Source of the DNA: Pseudoalteromonas prydzensis
GTDB lineage: Bacteria; Pseudomonadota; Gammaproteobacteria; Enterobacterales; Alteromonadaceae
Length of the DNA stretch: 37,401 bases
Assembly (NCBI RefSeq): GCF_011050055.1
Contig: NZ_DRGM01000155.1
Span: 1-37,401 of the forward strand
Direction: 5' to 3'
The position numbers and the translations under genes were made by a program. This document shows, one piece after another, positions 7,082-15,190 of the stretch (the stretch's first letter is position 1; every line of letters starts with the position of its first letter). The notes under the pieces are model-generated. The model did no database searches and was not told the origin of the DNA. It was given only the letters and a program-made list of their open reading frames with translations.

Positions 7082-9238
7082 ATGCTCGACTCCCTCACTC
7101 TGTATTGTGCTAGCGCCGCCATGATGGCCGTAATGGCACTGCTTAATTTTTTAACTTGGCGCGCAAACAAACATACTCCTGGCACTGTGTTATATATATT
7201 CTATCCGTTAGTGCTCTTTACTGCATTATTGAGCTTTGCTTTGCATGGCTATATCGATAATCTCATTACCATTATCTTAGCGAATTGCTTGTGGTTTAGC
7301 GCATCCATCATTCATGCATCAGCGATCAGCCAATTTTTAGGTTATCGCGGTAAAGAATTTCGATTTTTTGTATTGGCAACGTTATTTTGCGGTGCATTGT
7401 TAATGTACTTTACGGTGGTCGATTCAAACTTACGCAATCGAGTACTTGCCTCTGATTTACAACATATCAGCGAAGCACTATTTCTACTGTACTTATTTAT
7501 TCGCTTTGCCCGTAAGCCTTACCCCAACGGCAGTATTGTCTATATTTTGATTCTTACCATTATTAGCAGTGTTTTTGTCGGACGCGCTTTTTTAATGGAA
7601 GATGTGAACAATTTCACACTGTTAAAAGAAAACTGGTTTAGCGTTACCTTGCTGATCAATGGCGTGATCGCACCGATATTTTATACTACCGGCATGGCAT
7701 TATTATGTAATGAGCGCAGAGAGCAAAACCTCAATCAGTTAACCAATAAAGCGCAAAAAGATCTTGAAATAAGAGGCTTATTTTTATCAACCATCAGCCA
7801 TGAAATTCGCACTCCCCTAAATGGCATTTTAGGCAGCGCACAATTGATCTTGAATCAATCAACGGATCCACGGGACAAACCTTACTGCGAAGCCATTATA
7901 AACTCAGCCGAGTCTCTTAACTTGTTAGTCGATAAAGTGCTTGATTACGCAAGCCTTGATCAACACAACGAAGCGCTTTATGAAGAAGATGTCGAATTTA
8001 AAACCTGGCTCCACAATCTCTGTTTACTACTGAGTCCACTAGCCGAGCAAAAGCGCTTAAAGTTTGAGTTAATTTATAACCTACCAGAGCAAGCTTGTTA
8101 TTACTGTGACCAACAAAAACTTCGGCAAATCATCATTAATCTCGTTGGTAATGCGATTAAATTCACTGATAAAGGTGAAGTTAAGATCCGTGTTGAACTA
8201 CTCGAAGAGCGTCAACTTGAGCATCATGTGCGGATTAGTGTAATTGACTCAGGACCGGGTATTGAAGATGACGAAATAGAGTATCTCACAGAGCCTTACG
8301 TACAAAGCAGTGCAGGGAAAGAAAAAGGCGGAACAGGCCTTGGCCTTGCTATCACCAGCCGCCTACTGGCTAAACTCGGCTCACAACTCGATATCATCAG
8401 TGAGCTCGATAAAGGTAGTTCGTTTAGCTTTGATATCACCTTGGCGCTTGGTGAATTAAGCTTAGTTGAGCAACGCCATCAATCAAAAGACTACTTAACC
8501 GGCTTAGATGTGTTACTGGTTGAAGATTTAGATTTAAATCAAAAAATAGCCATCGAGTTTATGGCTGATGATGAACATAAAATCAAACTCGCCCGCGATG
8601 GTAAAAGTGCCATTGAGCTGATGCAAACTTATCACTTTGATGTGGTGCTATTGGACATGAATCTGCCAGATCTAACCGGCCAAGAGGTGCTGAAAACCCT
8701 TAAAGGGATCGAACATAAAAACCAGCGTACGCCGGTGCTGGCATTTACTGCTAGTTTAAGTCCTGACGAAATAAAGGAATATTTTACACTTGGCATAAAA
8801 GACATTGTTGGCAAGCCGATTAAACAACAAAAGTTACGCCAAGCGTTAAGTGACTCGCAAAACAGTCAAGCTCCCAGCATTGCCGTAGAACTCAGTGATG
8901 TTTTGTATGATGATACCGCAGCAGACACATTAAAAAGCTCTTTTAGTGAAGATGAAGTGTCTTCTATTTATAACGAGTTTGTATTATCCGCTCGCAATAA
9001 ACTGATCCGTGCTCAGCAATTGCTAGACGAAGATAAAGAACAATGTATAAAGCTACTACATCGTCAAGCCAGTACCGCTTTGCAGCTTGGCTTTAACCGC
9101 TACGGTAGCGAACTAAAAAAAATCGAGCGACGCTTGCTCGATAACAAACCACTTAAAGAGTCACTCACCGCAGCATTGGTACTGTGGCAAAATAGCCTTG
9201 AGCAGTATTTAAAGTATGTAAGAGAGCAGATGAATTAG
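7082..9238 (+). CDS. Membrane hybrid sensor histidine kinase with receiver and degenerate HPt domain
   Basis: 718 residues. About six hydrophobic segments occupy residues 1-215 and form an unrecognised membrane sensor. Next come HisKA with the phospho-accepting H240 (STISHEIRTPLNG), an ATPase domain (NLVGNAIKFTDKG, then GTGLGLAIT) and a receiver with phospho-accepting D525 (VVLLDMNLPDLTG) and TPVLAFTAS. The C-terminal helical region has H660 in HRQASTALQLG, which lines up with the HPt consensus HxLKGxAxxLG but lacks the KG. This suggests an intramolecular phosphorelay with a divergent HPt. It lies downstream of the csgD-like gene in the same direction but after a terminator, so functional pairing is only a possibility. 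Confidence 0.9.
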   Translation: MLDSLTLYCASAAMMAVMALLNFLTWRANKHTPGTVLYIFYPLVLFTALLSFALHGYIDNLITIILANCLWFSASIIHASAISQFLGYRGKEFRFFVLATLFCGALLMYFTVVDSNLRNRVLASDLQHISEALFLLYLFIRFARKPYPNGSIVYILILTIISSVFVGRAFLMEDVNNFTLLKENWFSVTLLINGVIAPIFYTTGMALLCNERREQNLNQLTNKAQKDLEIRGLFLSTISHEIRTPLNGILGSAQLILNQSTDPRDKPYCEAIINSAESLNLLVDKVLDYASLDQHNEALYEEDVEFKTWLHNLCLLLSPLAEQKRLKFELIYNLPEQACYYCDQQKLRQIIINLVGNAIKFTDKGEVKIRVELLEERQLEHHVRISVIDSGPGIEDDEIEYLTEPYVQSSAGKEKGGTGLGLAITSRLLAKLGSQLDIISELDKGSSFSFDITLALGELSLVEQRHQSKDYLTGLDVLLVEDLDLNQKIAIEFMADDEHKIKLARDGKSAIELMQTYHFDVVLLDMNLPDLTGQEVLKTLKGIEHKNQRTPVLAFTASLSPDEIKEYFTLGIKDIVGKPIKQQKLRQALSDSQNSQAPSIAVELSDVLYDDTAADTLKSSFSEDEVSSIYNEFVLSARNKLIRAQQLLDEDKEQCIKLLHRQASTALQLGFNRYGSELKKIERRLLDNKPLKESLTAALVLWQNSLEQYLKYVREQMN

Positions 9239-9274
9239 CGAGTTGGCGAGTTGGCGAGTTGGCGAGTTAGCGAG
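9239..9274. repeat. 8-bp tandem repeat (CGAGTTGG x3, CGAGTTAG, CGAG)
   Basis: Three exact CGAGTTGG units, a fourth with one change and a half unit begin directly after the kinase stop codon. They mark the left edge of the island. A slippage-type array; no function is evident. Confidence 0.9.
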
Positions 9275-9291
9275 AGTGAAGTTTCAAGGAA

Positions 9292-9325
9292 AAAGTAGCA
9301 AGGTTAAAGTTTAAAAGACAAAATT
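9292..9325 (+). repeat. Left island-edge repeat (19-bp inverted-repeat copy plus 15-bp direct-repeat copy)
   Basis: Bases 9292-9310 (AAAGTAGCAAGGTTAAAGT) recur inverted at 15941-15959 with 18 of 19 matches. Bases 9311-9325 (TTAAAAGACAAAATT) recur exactly in direct orientation at 15133-15147. The two abut here. Together they bracket the CBASS operon and the integrase remnant. They may be remnants of a recombination boundary, but both are AT-rich and could be dispersed intergenic repeats. Confidence 0.6.
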
Positions 9326-9386
9326 ATTCCATGCTCTTTAGTTTTAGCAGCTCATATAGGGTCTTACAGTTTTGACGAATTGGTTC

Positions 9387-9676
9387 ACACCTTATCAGAG
9401 AGACGGTTATGAGCGAAAAGCAGATGGTCAATCTAACTCATTTTTGGACATAAATGAGTTAGAGCTGACCAGCGGCTCTGTGCCATTTGCGGAAGTTGAC
9501 TTTAAAATTTTAAAAACCGGCAGCCGGCTCATAAGCAGACATTTGCAAGTTACCAAATTGATAGCTGTACTATCGATAGCCTACAGCAGTTGAAACAAAC
9601 TGCTGAATCAAGTGGAGGAAAAATCCGCTTTCATGTTGACCTGCCAGACGGCTCAAGCTACGGTTTCAGGTTGTGA
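9387..9676 (+). pseudogene. Frameshifted small gene of unknown function
   Basis: One frame reads a protein-like stretch from about 9375 (YERKADGQSNSFLDINELEL, then a segment ending in FAEVDFKILK). A second frame then carries CTIDSLQQLKQTAESSGGKI followed by RFHVDLPDGSSYGFRL and a stop at 9674-9676. The two halves look like a single gene of about 95-105 codons broken by an indel near 9500-9550. No family is recognised. It is convergent with the last CBASS gene, so it may be a broken island gene or the remains of what was there before. Low certainty. Confidence 0.35.
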
Positions 9677-9690
9677 ATAGAATTGCCGAG

Positions 9691-9719
9691 CTCAAAATAA
9701 CTTACTCTTTACCAGTAAG
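9691..9719 (-). terminator. Possible terminator at the end of the CBASS operon
   Basis: On the minus strand CTTACT - GGTAAAG - AGTAAG is followed by TTATTTT. The stem is six base pairs and overlaps the SLATT gene stop codon, so this is a weak candidate. Confidence 0.35.
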
Positions 9720-10175
9720 GACCATTTTATTGAGACTTGATGCATCTGGTACATTCTTTGCCCAAGTATTGTGAGCTTCAGATGCAAAGTTGGTAACTTC
9801 AGAAATAAGCAATTTATCTGCTTCCTTTATAGAATCCGACATGCCAGAATATTTTCCCACCCTAAATTGATAATGAGCTAAGGAAGTCTCAATTTTGCGT
9901 TGTGCAGTTCGATATACTGCCCAAAGTGCGTGAGGTTTTCTTAATTGAAGCCATGCTGTGGAAAAAGCTGCAAACGCAGACAATAAAGATGGTATAACTT
10001 TTGACAACCAAATCCCTTCTCCAAGGCTTACAAATAAAGGGCATAAGAGCGAGCACACCATTGCACTTTTGAAACACCAAATACTTTCAAACTTGTTATG
10101 ATTTGCTTTTTCTTTGTAATGGTTTACCTGTTCTATAGCATATTTTTCTGCTAGAGATTTTTCATCTTCAGACAT
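9702..10175 (-). CDS. Two-TM SLATT-domain (DUF4231-like) protein, CBASS-associated
   Basis: 157 residues. An N-terminal amphipathic helix (YAIEQVNHYKEKANHNKFES) leads to two hydrophobic segments (about 35-53 and 58-78) joined by a short loop. A C-terminal helical tail follows with WAVYRTAQRKIETSLAHYQF, the arrangement of SLATT/DUF4231 proteins. These are predicted pore-forming effectors found in SMODS (CD-NTase) conflict systems. It is the last gene of the CBASS set and lies 209 bp after the exonuclease gene, the only wide gap in the operon. Two-TM ancillary genes at this position (called Cap19, as I recall) occur in some type III CBASS operons. The SLATT call is from pattern, not from a profile search. 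Confidence 0.65.
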   Translation of the reverse strand: MSEDEKSLAEKYAIEQVNHYKEKANHNKFESIWCFKSAMVCSLLCPLFVSLGEGIWLSKVIPSLLSAFAAFSTAWLQLRKPHALWAVYRTAQRKIETSLAHYQFRVGKYSGMSDSIKEADKLLISEVTNFASEAHNTWAKNVPDASSLNKMVLTGKE

Positions 10176-10384
10176 TTCGTCTTCCTTTATTTGTATTTAT
10201 ATTGTCTTAGAAAGAGCATTTTTACCAGCAAGATTAGCCTGCAAAGATTATCAGAATGTTTAATTTCAACGCTATAGAGAACATTTAAGAAGCACTCTTC
10301 ATTGCCTGTGTAGCATCATCTGATAGACAGAGTTTCTTAGTAAACTCACCTCATCAGAATAACTATATAAACTTAGTTCTTCTG

Positions 10385-10933
10385 CTAATTCTGGCACAAT
10401 CTGTAAATTAACCGGAATAGTTCCGCTTGATATCTCGCATCGTCAAGAGCATCGTGGTTCCCTTTTTGACGTGGATTTACAACCTTATCAATAGAACTGG
10501 ATTTGGTATCATGCCATGTACATCCTGTGGCCCCCATGAAGAGAGCTTTGATGTCTAGTGCTGAAAATCCGAATGGATTGCTCCCAAAGTATTTCAAGAA
10601 GTAGTAATTGACAAACCCCCAATCAAACGGGGCATTCAAGCCCACAAACACAGGGGTGCTATTTTCGGGTGTGTTATGAACGATCCAATCAGCAAACTGC
10701 CTCATGGCCTCAGTTGGAGTAAGTCCGTCTCTTTCAGCCTTCTCTAATGTCAAACCTGTAACCGCTAGTGCTTCTTCGATTGATTTCTCACTAATAGGTT
10801 TTAACATCGTAGAAAAAGAGACCTCTGGTTGAAACACCAAGCAAGCTCCTATAGAGAGCATGCTGTGTTCACTTACGACGGGGCCGGCAGTTTCGACATC
10901 AACCGAGATAAATATTTCATCTTTTTTACTCAT
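10385..10933 (-). CDS. cap18: DEDDh 3'-5' exonuclease, CBASS accessory protein Cap18-like
   Basis: 182-residue RNase T/DnaQ-type exonuclease. Exo I motif VDVET (D12, E14), Exo II NAPFDWGF (D104) and Exo III HDALDDA (H160, D165) are all intact, so it should be active. Members of this family next to Cap6/Cap7 in CBASS operons are named Cap18. The nucleic acid or nucleotide substrate is not settled, and signal degradation or DNA attack are both possible. GGAG precedes the ATG. It starts 26 bp after the cap6 stop, in the same transcript. Confidence 0.85.
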   Translation of the reverse strand: MSKKDEIFISVDVETAGPVVSEHSMLSIGACLVFQPEVSFSTMLKPISEKSIEEALAVTGLTLEKAERDGLTPTEAMRQFADWIVHNTPENSTPVFVGLNAPFDWGFVNYYFLKYFGSNPFGFSALDIKALFMGATGCTWHDTKSSSIDKVVNPRQKGNHDALDDARYQAELFRLIYRLCQN

Positions 10934-10959
10934 TATTCAACTCCCGTATGAGTCACTAT

Positions 10960-11856
10960 TTACCCATGCATGATTGGTGATGGCTTCAAGTTATTTGCTG
11001 CTTGGTGAAAATGCTGCGCAGTCAAAGGTGAATCAGGAAAAGCCATAGAAACTGCTGCTGGATAGAGGCGTGTACGAATATCGGAGTACGTCCATGTAGG
11101 GTTTGTTCCTTTCGCCGCTGTCGCCTCAACAAGCTTAGCAATATCAGCAGGGTTGAAAGCCAAATCGGCGAGATCTTTCTCAAACAATTGTTTACGCTCT
11201 AGGTCGTTAGGGCGTTGAAACTCTTCTACAATCGAAGCACGCCTGACCACTGCTGCGTCAAGAACTCCCAAGCGATTAGTACACAAAATAGTGAAAATGC
11301 GACCTTCATGTTTGCGCAGGTTATCAATGGCCTGAATCAAGGTATTAACCCCCACCTTATCTTCGTGATGGCTATGCTCCTGACTACGAGATGCTCCCAA
11401 CGAATCGCCTTCATCGATGATTAGGAATGCGCGACCTTTTCCTGTACCAATGGACCGTTGGATTTCGCTAAAGGCATCTGCAATAAGCGACCCCATCTCA
11501 CCAACCTTACCTGTACCACGAACTTTATTGCTCAGTTTGAAGAGAATTGCATCTTCAATTTTTGCATCGCGAGCAAGACGATTAGCGATGGCTTCAGCAT
11601 TGGCAGTTTTTCCCGTACCAACATCACCATGGAAGATTGCTAAAGGATACTGCTCGTTGAGTAGCCCCACTACATCGAGCCTTTTACCATGGTGAGTCTT
11701 GCTCCATTTCTCAAGCTCATCCGATTGAATCATGAGCTGCAACTGCTTCTTGATTCGTAAATATCTAGGCTCGAACCCCAAGAGACGCTCAGCTTGATAA
11801 GTGAGATTGGTGTCTGGCAGCACGAACTGTGCTTCAAAAGCTGTCGATCTTGTCAT
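10960..11856 (-). CDS. cap6: TRIP13/Pch2-like AAA+ ATPase, CBASS Cap6
   Basis: 298 residues. Walker A GDVGTGKT (77-84), Walker B FLIIDEGD (144-151), sensor-1 ILCTNR (190-195) and an Arg pair VVRRAS (203-208) are visible. Bacterial TRIP13-like ATPases disassemble the HORMA-cyclase complex and so switch off CBASS signalling. The ATG overlaps the Cap7 stop by 4 bp (ATGA), as expected for a protein pair. The small size without a separate N-terminal domain is typical of bacterial Cap6. Confidence 0.92.
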   Translation of the reverse strand: MTRSTAFEAQFVLPDTNLTYQAERLLGFEPRYLRIKKQLQLMIQSDELEKWSKTHHGKRLDVVGLLNEQYPLAIFHGDVGTGKTANAEAIANRLARDAKIEDAILFKLSNKVRGTGKVGEMGSLIADAFSEIQRSIGTGKGRAFLIIDEGDSLGASRSQEHSHHEDKVGVNTLIQAIDNLRKHEGRIFTILCTNRLGVLDAAVVRRASIVEEFQRPNDLERKQLFEKDLADLAFNPADIAKLVEATAAKGTNPTWTYSDIRTRLYPAAVSMAFPDSPLTAQHFHQAANNLKPSPIMHG

Positions 11857-12353
11857 GAAAAATCATTCCTATTTGCACCGAAACCGTTGCTGCTATAGCC
11901 GCGGTTTCCAGAAGGTGTAAGCCCACTATGACTTATGTCCACGTTAGTTGGCCCCCAATTCATTTTCCAAGGCAACTTGGAAGCCTTTTCGGGCTCATTA
12001 TCCCAAGCTGCTTTAGGATGGAGAACAACACGAATTTGGCCGGATGGAGTCTCGGGCCAACGGACACCTCCCGGCCGGGAGGTGTCAGTGGCATCATCTC
12101 CATCTGTGAAAGAGTAGGTGGTGGCTTTGACTTCGCTACCAAACGCGTTTAAAAGTGTCACATCGACTTTATTGAGGTAGCCGTTCTTAGCTGCTAATTC
12201 AATATCATGTGCATACTTCTCTGCTTCATCCCTATTCATTGCCTTAGAACTGTCGGCAATCATGATCAGGTCAGCCTTTACGTTCAACACAACTTGTTCT
12301 ACGTCCGCCTCGGTATAAGAAGATGAGTAGGTACTTGAATATGAAGAGCTCAT
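11853..12353 (-). CDS. cap7: Bacterial HORMA-domain protein, CBASS Cap7
   Basis: 166 residues. The Ser/Tyr-rich N-terminus (MSSSYSSTYSSSYTEADVEQ), VKADLIMIAD helix and SRPGGVRWPETPSGQIRV strand region resemble Cap7 HORMA proteins. So do LPWKMNWG and a C-terminal Gly/Ser-rich segment that could be the mobile safety belt or closure motif. In type III CBASS the closed HORMA binds and activates the CD-NTase, presumably on recognising a phage peptide. It starts 2 bp after the CD-NTase gene, with AAGGA upstream, and overlaps cap6. A perfect 24-bp DNA palindrome lies inside this gene (listed separately). Confidence 0.88.
   Translation of the reverse strand: MSSSYSSTYSSSYTEADVEQVVLNVKADLIMIADSSKAMNRDEAEKYAHDIELAAKNGYLNKVDVTLLNAFGSEVKATTYSFTDGDDATDTSRPGGVRWPETPSGQIRVVLHPKAAWDNEPEKASKLPWKMNWGPTNVDISHSGLTPSGNRGYSSNGFGANRNDFS
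12063..12086. repeat. Perfect 24-bp palindrome inside cap7
   Basis: The left arm GACACCTCCCGG is followed directly by its reverse complement CCGGGAGGTGTC, with no spacer. It encodes T-D-T-S-R-P-G-G-V on the minus strand. In RNA it would be a very stable GC-rich hairpin apart from the few central bases needed for a loop. Confidence 0.97.
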
Positions 12354-12355
12354 GT

Positions 12356-13303
12356 TTAGTCCTTAATTTTGAATCGTGGGCCGAAAATTTCCTTCCAGGC
12401 TTCTTCATTTTCCTGAAGTGAGGCGTAATTTGCGGTTTCCCATGCAGCATCCGCCATTTGCACAATTTCCTTTCGCTCCTCTTCCATAATACGCGAGGCG
12501 ACATTGTTCTCGTGGTTGGCCGGGTCGATTATAACCACAGGATCTGTAAAGCTCTTTTGGGATTTGAACGCATTCTCTGGAAAATCGATGCGTTCCTTTA
12601 ACTCTGTATTCGCGATGAAAAGTAAGAAATCCCGAAAGCGCTGTTCGATATTCTCAGTCTTGCCATTCTTGTCAACCAGATAAGCAAGGATGAGCTCAAT
12701 ATGGAATGATTTTAGGCCTGGGGGCTTAGCAAAATTCTTCCAACGCTTAGCCATCCGTACAAGAGTCCGATAGTGTTTGTCAGTATCTTTACGGTCTTTG
12801 ACAAATTTTATCTGACATGGGGCGCAGGTAAGATTGCGCTCTCCCGTAGTCAGGTCGTATTGCCAACCGTGATCGGAATTGGAGTTGTCCTGAATAACAG
12901 GCACAACATCCACGCTTAATCCACTTTTAACAAATGTTACCGTAGCTGCTCGGCGTTGGATTTCAAAATCTTCAACGGACTTAGTGGGATAAATAGCTAT
13001 CAATAATGAGTGAATAAGCTCTGTCAGTCCAGCCAATGTGGACTTAGTTACATCTTGACCGCTGATGTAGAAGACAACATCCACGTCGATGGGATCGTCT
13101 GTCGTCTTTTGCAAAATTGTGTATTTAGCGAATGAGCCTGCTTTGACCACTTTAGTAATCTTGAGATCGGACTTTTGGGTAACGTGTTTACGTAGTTCCT
13201 CAATGAGTCGGTCGACCTGAGCGTGATACTCAGTTCGCTTTTCTGCCGATAGCCTTAGCACATTGCTGTCGTAATAAATGAGGTTAGTGTTTGTCAGTGG
13301 CAT
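12356..13303 (-). CDS. CBASS CD-NTase (cGAS/DncV-like nucleotidyltransferase), probably clade C or D
   Basis: 315-residue nucleotide cyclase that makes the cyclic oligonucleotide alarm signal. The polymerase-beta-like core shows GS (56-57, AGSFAKYT), the metal pair in DVDVV (D73, D75) and the third acidic residue in SVDVVPV (D132). The C-terminal OAS1-like helical domain ends with VVIIDPANHENNVAS (256-270). It precedes cap7-cap6, which defines a type III system. The clade is guessed from this partnership; the product (often cyclic tri-adenylate in type III) cannot be read from sequence. It lies 46 bp after the effector gene. Confidence 0.9.
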   Translation of the reverse strand: MPLTNTNLIYYDSNVLRLSAEKRTEYHAQVDRLIEELRKHVTQKSDLKITKVVKAGSFAKYTILQKTTDDPIDVDVVFYISGQDVTKSTLAGLTELIHSLLIAIYPTKSVEDFEIQRRAATVTFVKSGLSVDVVPVIQDNSNSDHGWQYDLTTGERNLTCAPCQIKFVKDRKDTDKHYRTLVRMAKRWKNFAKPPGLKSFHIELILAYLVDKNGKTENIEQRFRDFLLFIANTELKERIDFPENAFKSQKSFTDPVVIIDPANHENNVASRIMEEERKEIVQMADAAWETANYASLQENEEAWKEIFGPRFKIKD

Positions 13304-13349
13304 TGTTTTCTAATCTTTTTGTAAATTAGTCTCATGAATGGCATGGCGT

Positions 13350-14885
13350 TTAGTTTTGCAACGTCATACCGTTAGCTATATAGTCGACAGTTACTCCGGC
13401 GGCAGCTTTCGCAGCCAAAAGATGGAACCTGTTGTCTTTCTTCGAATCACCGAAATCACTAATGCCACGCACCATTAGTACAGGCTTGCCGAAATTTTCA
13501 CATGCGGCAAAAAGACCCGCGCCTTCCATTTCAGCAATCTCAATTTTGCCATGAAGCTCACGCATACCAAGAAACTTGTCTGGGTCGCGAAGAAGTTTTT
13601 CTCCACTAGCAACAGTAGCAGTCTTCGGTATCACACCCTGAGCAACAGGGCCTGCGTCGACGTGGTCTGGGAATTCAATACCCAGCATCTTGTAACTATC
13701 CGTGAGGCGAGATTCGAGAGTCGCTCGGTTAGAAAGATAGGCGCTGACATCTTGACGAACCCGCATGTTCAACCTGGTTACTTCTGGTCTAACTTCAGAC
13801 TTACCTCCCTCAATAAGAGCGGCACCTTCATAGGCGACGACTCGCTCTGCGAGGATGACCTCTCCCAGTGCACATTTATCTCGAAGACCAGCCGCTATAC
13901 CCATCATCATCACGTTAGCTGGTTCCAGTTCTCCCAAAAGCATAGTGGTCACAGAAGCCGCGTCTACATTACCTGCACCCGCAAAGCATGCCACCACACA
14001 GCTGGCCGTCTTACCGCCACGTTTGGAGACGGGAGCCTTCCATACATGCAAACCGTTCTTTGTTGTAACGTGCTCGGCATCTTCCGCGATACCGAATGCT
14101 TGCTTAGCAGCAGCCAACTCCACGTCTAAAGCGGTGAGCACAAGTACATCAGGGGGTAAAGCCTCGATCCTAGCCTTTTCTTCCTCATAAAAGACTTTGA
14201 CTATACGTTTACTTATTTCTTGCAACGAAAGCACGGGCTCTTGCAAAGACAGAGAAGGTAAAACTTTAACGACTTTATTACCGCTATTCGGCATATAAGT
14301 AAGTGGATTAGATTGAAAACGTTTCAGAACACCTAGTGCTCCAGCTCCGTCTTCACTATTTGCACCTAGTTGCATATCAAGTGGAAGTACAGGCAATGAC
14401 CTTTTGACCATTTTTTGAGCGCGGTCCAAAACTCCCTTCCCTCCACCTAAGGCCACCATTGCAGTGGCGTGCTCAATTTGCTCATCGCCAACATTGCCAC
14501 CAGTCAGCACTTCGTCTTCAAGAGGTACGAGCTCGGCGACACCACGCGCAATCATCCCGTATAAAAGCCTACGTTGCTCAGGATTAGCCTTGGACTGGAG
14601 ACGCTCACGTGAAGCTACAATCTTTAAGCGAACCAGAGAACTCTCGCCAGGGAGCAGCTTGTCAATAGCTTCAGCCACCGTCCAATCAAACAAAAGTGGT
14701 TTGTTATCGGCATTGACAGGTTCAGCAGCCACATAAATCACAAAACCGCCGCCAGCATTTATCACTTCGCCAACAAACTCCTTAACAAATGTATGAGCTC
14801 GATCAATAAGCTCATTTTCAGTAGTGTTTGATACGCTACCAGCAAGTAGAATGTGGCGCGATGCCAGCATCAAATCGTTTTCCAT
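13350..14885 (-). CDS. SLOG-phosphorylase/nucleosidase fusion, predicted CBASS effector (Cap17-like)
   Basis: 511 residues, two domains. Residues about 1-180 look like a Rossmann-type SLOG/STALD domain (HILLAGSVSN near the start; ATAMVALGGGKGV at about 141-153 as the nucleotide-binding loop). Residues about 245-511 are a PNP/MTA-SAH nucleosidase-type domain (PPDVLVLTALDVE, GIAAGL, EIAEMEGAG near 449-457, RGISDFGD with D477), with the acidic active-site residues present. In CBASS such proteins are thought to destroy nucleotides when the SLOG or fusion partner senses the signal. The ATG at 14885, preceded by AGAGAG, is preferred over an upstream ATG at 14915 that lacks a ribosome site. First gene of the operon. 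Confidence 0.82.
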   Translation of the reverse strand: MENDLMLASRHILLAGSVSNTTENELIDRAHTFVKEFVGEVINAGGGFVIYVAAEPVNADNKPLLFDWTVAEAIDKLLPGESSLVRLKIVASRERLQSKANPEQRRLLYGMIARGVAELVPLEDEVLTGGNVGDEQIEHATAMVALGGGKGVLDRAQKMVKRSLPVLPLDMQLGANSEDGAGALGVLKRFQSNPLTYMPNSGNKVVKVLPSLSLQEPVLSLQEISKRIVKVFYEEEKARIEALPPDVLVLTALDVELAAAKQAFGIAEDAEHVTTKNGLHVWKAPVSKRGGKTASCVVACFAGAGNVDAASVTTMLLGELEPANVMMMGIAAGLRDKCALGEVILAERVVAYEGAALIEGGKSEVRPEVTRLNMRVRQDVSAYLSNRATLESRLTDSYKMLGIEFPDHVDAGPVAQGVIPKTATVASGEKLLRDPDKFLGMRELHGKIEIAEMEGAGLFAACENFGKPVLMVRGISDFGDSKKDNRFHLLAAKAAAGVTVDYIANGMTLQN

Positions 14886-14994
14886 GATTATCTCTCTTGG
14901 ATATTTTATGCTCACATCATTTCGTCGACTTGAGCTCCGAACGCTACCATCTCAACATCTAAATTGTTCAATTAACCAGCATGCCATTTACTGC

Positions 14995-15023
14995 TATATG
15001 GGAACACTAGCACAATATTTCAA
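14995..15023 (-). promoter_or_regulatory. Tentative promoter for the CBASS operon
   Basis: On the minus strand TTGAAA (15023-15018) and CATATA (15000-14995) are 17 bp apart, about 100 bp upstream of the effector start. The -10 matches consensus at only three positions, so this is a weak call. Confidence 0.25.
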
Positions 15024-15132
15024 GCAAGATAATGGTATTTGTGACAAATGATTGAATAACCTCAGATGTATTGCTTAGTTAGTTCAGTATTCAATGCTAT
15101 TCCGAGCATTAAAAATCAGGAAAAGTAATAGG

Positions 15133-15147
15133 TTAAAAGACAAAATT
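15133..15147 (+). repeat. 15-bp direct repeat, second copy
   Basis: TTAAAAGACAAAATT is identical to 9311-9325. It is also preceded by AGGAAAAGTA, similar to AGGAAAAAGTA before the left copy. The copies bracket the CBASS operon between the kinase gene and the integrase remnant. Confidence 0.6.
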
Positions 15148-15190
15148 TTGGGAAAGTAGCAAAAACACAAGATTTTCTGGAAAACATAAA

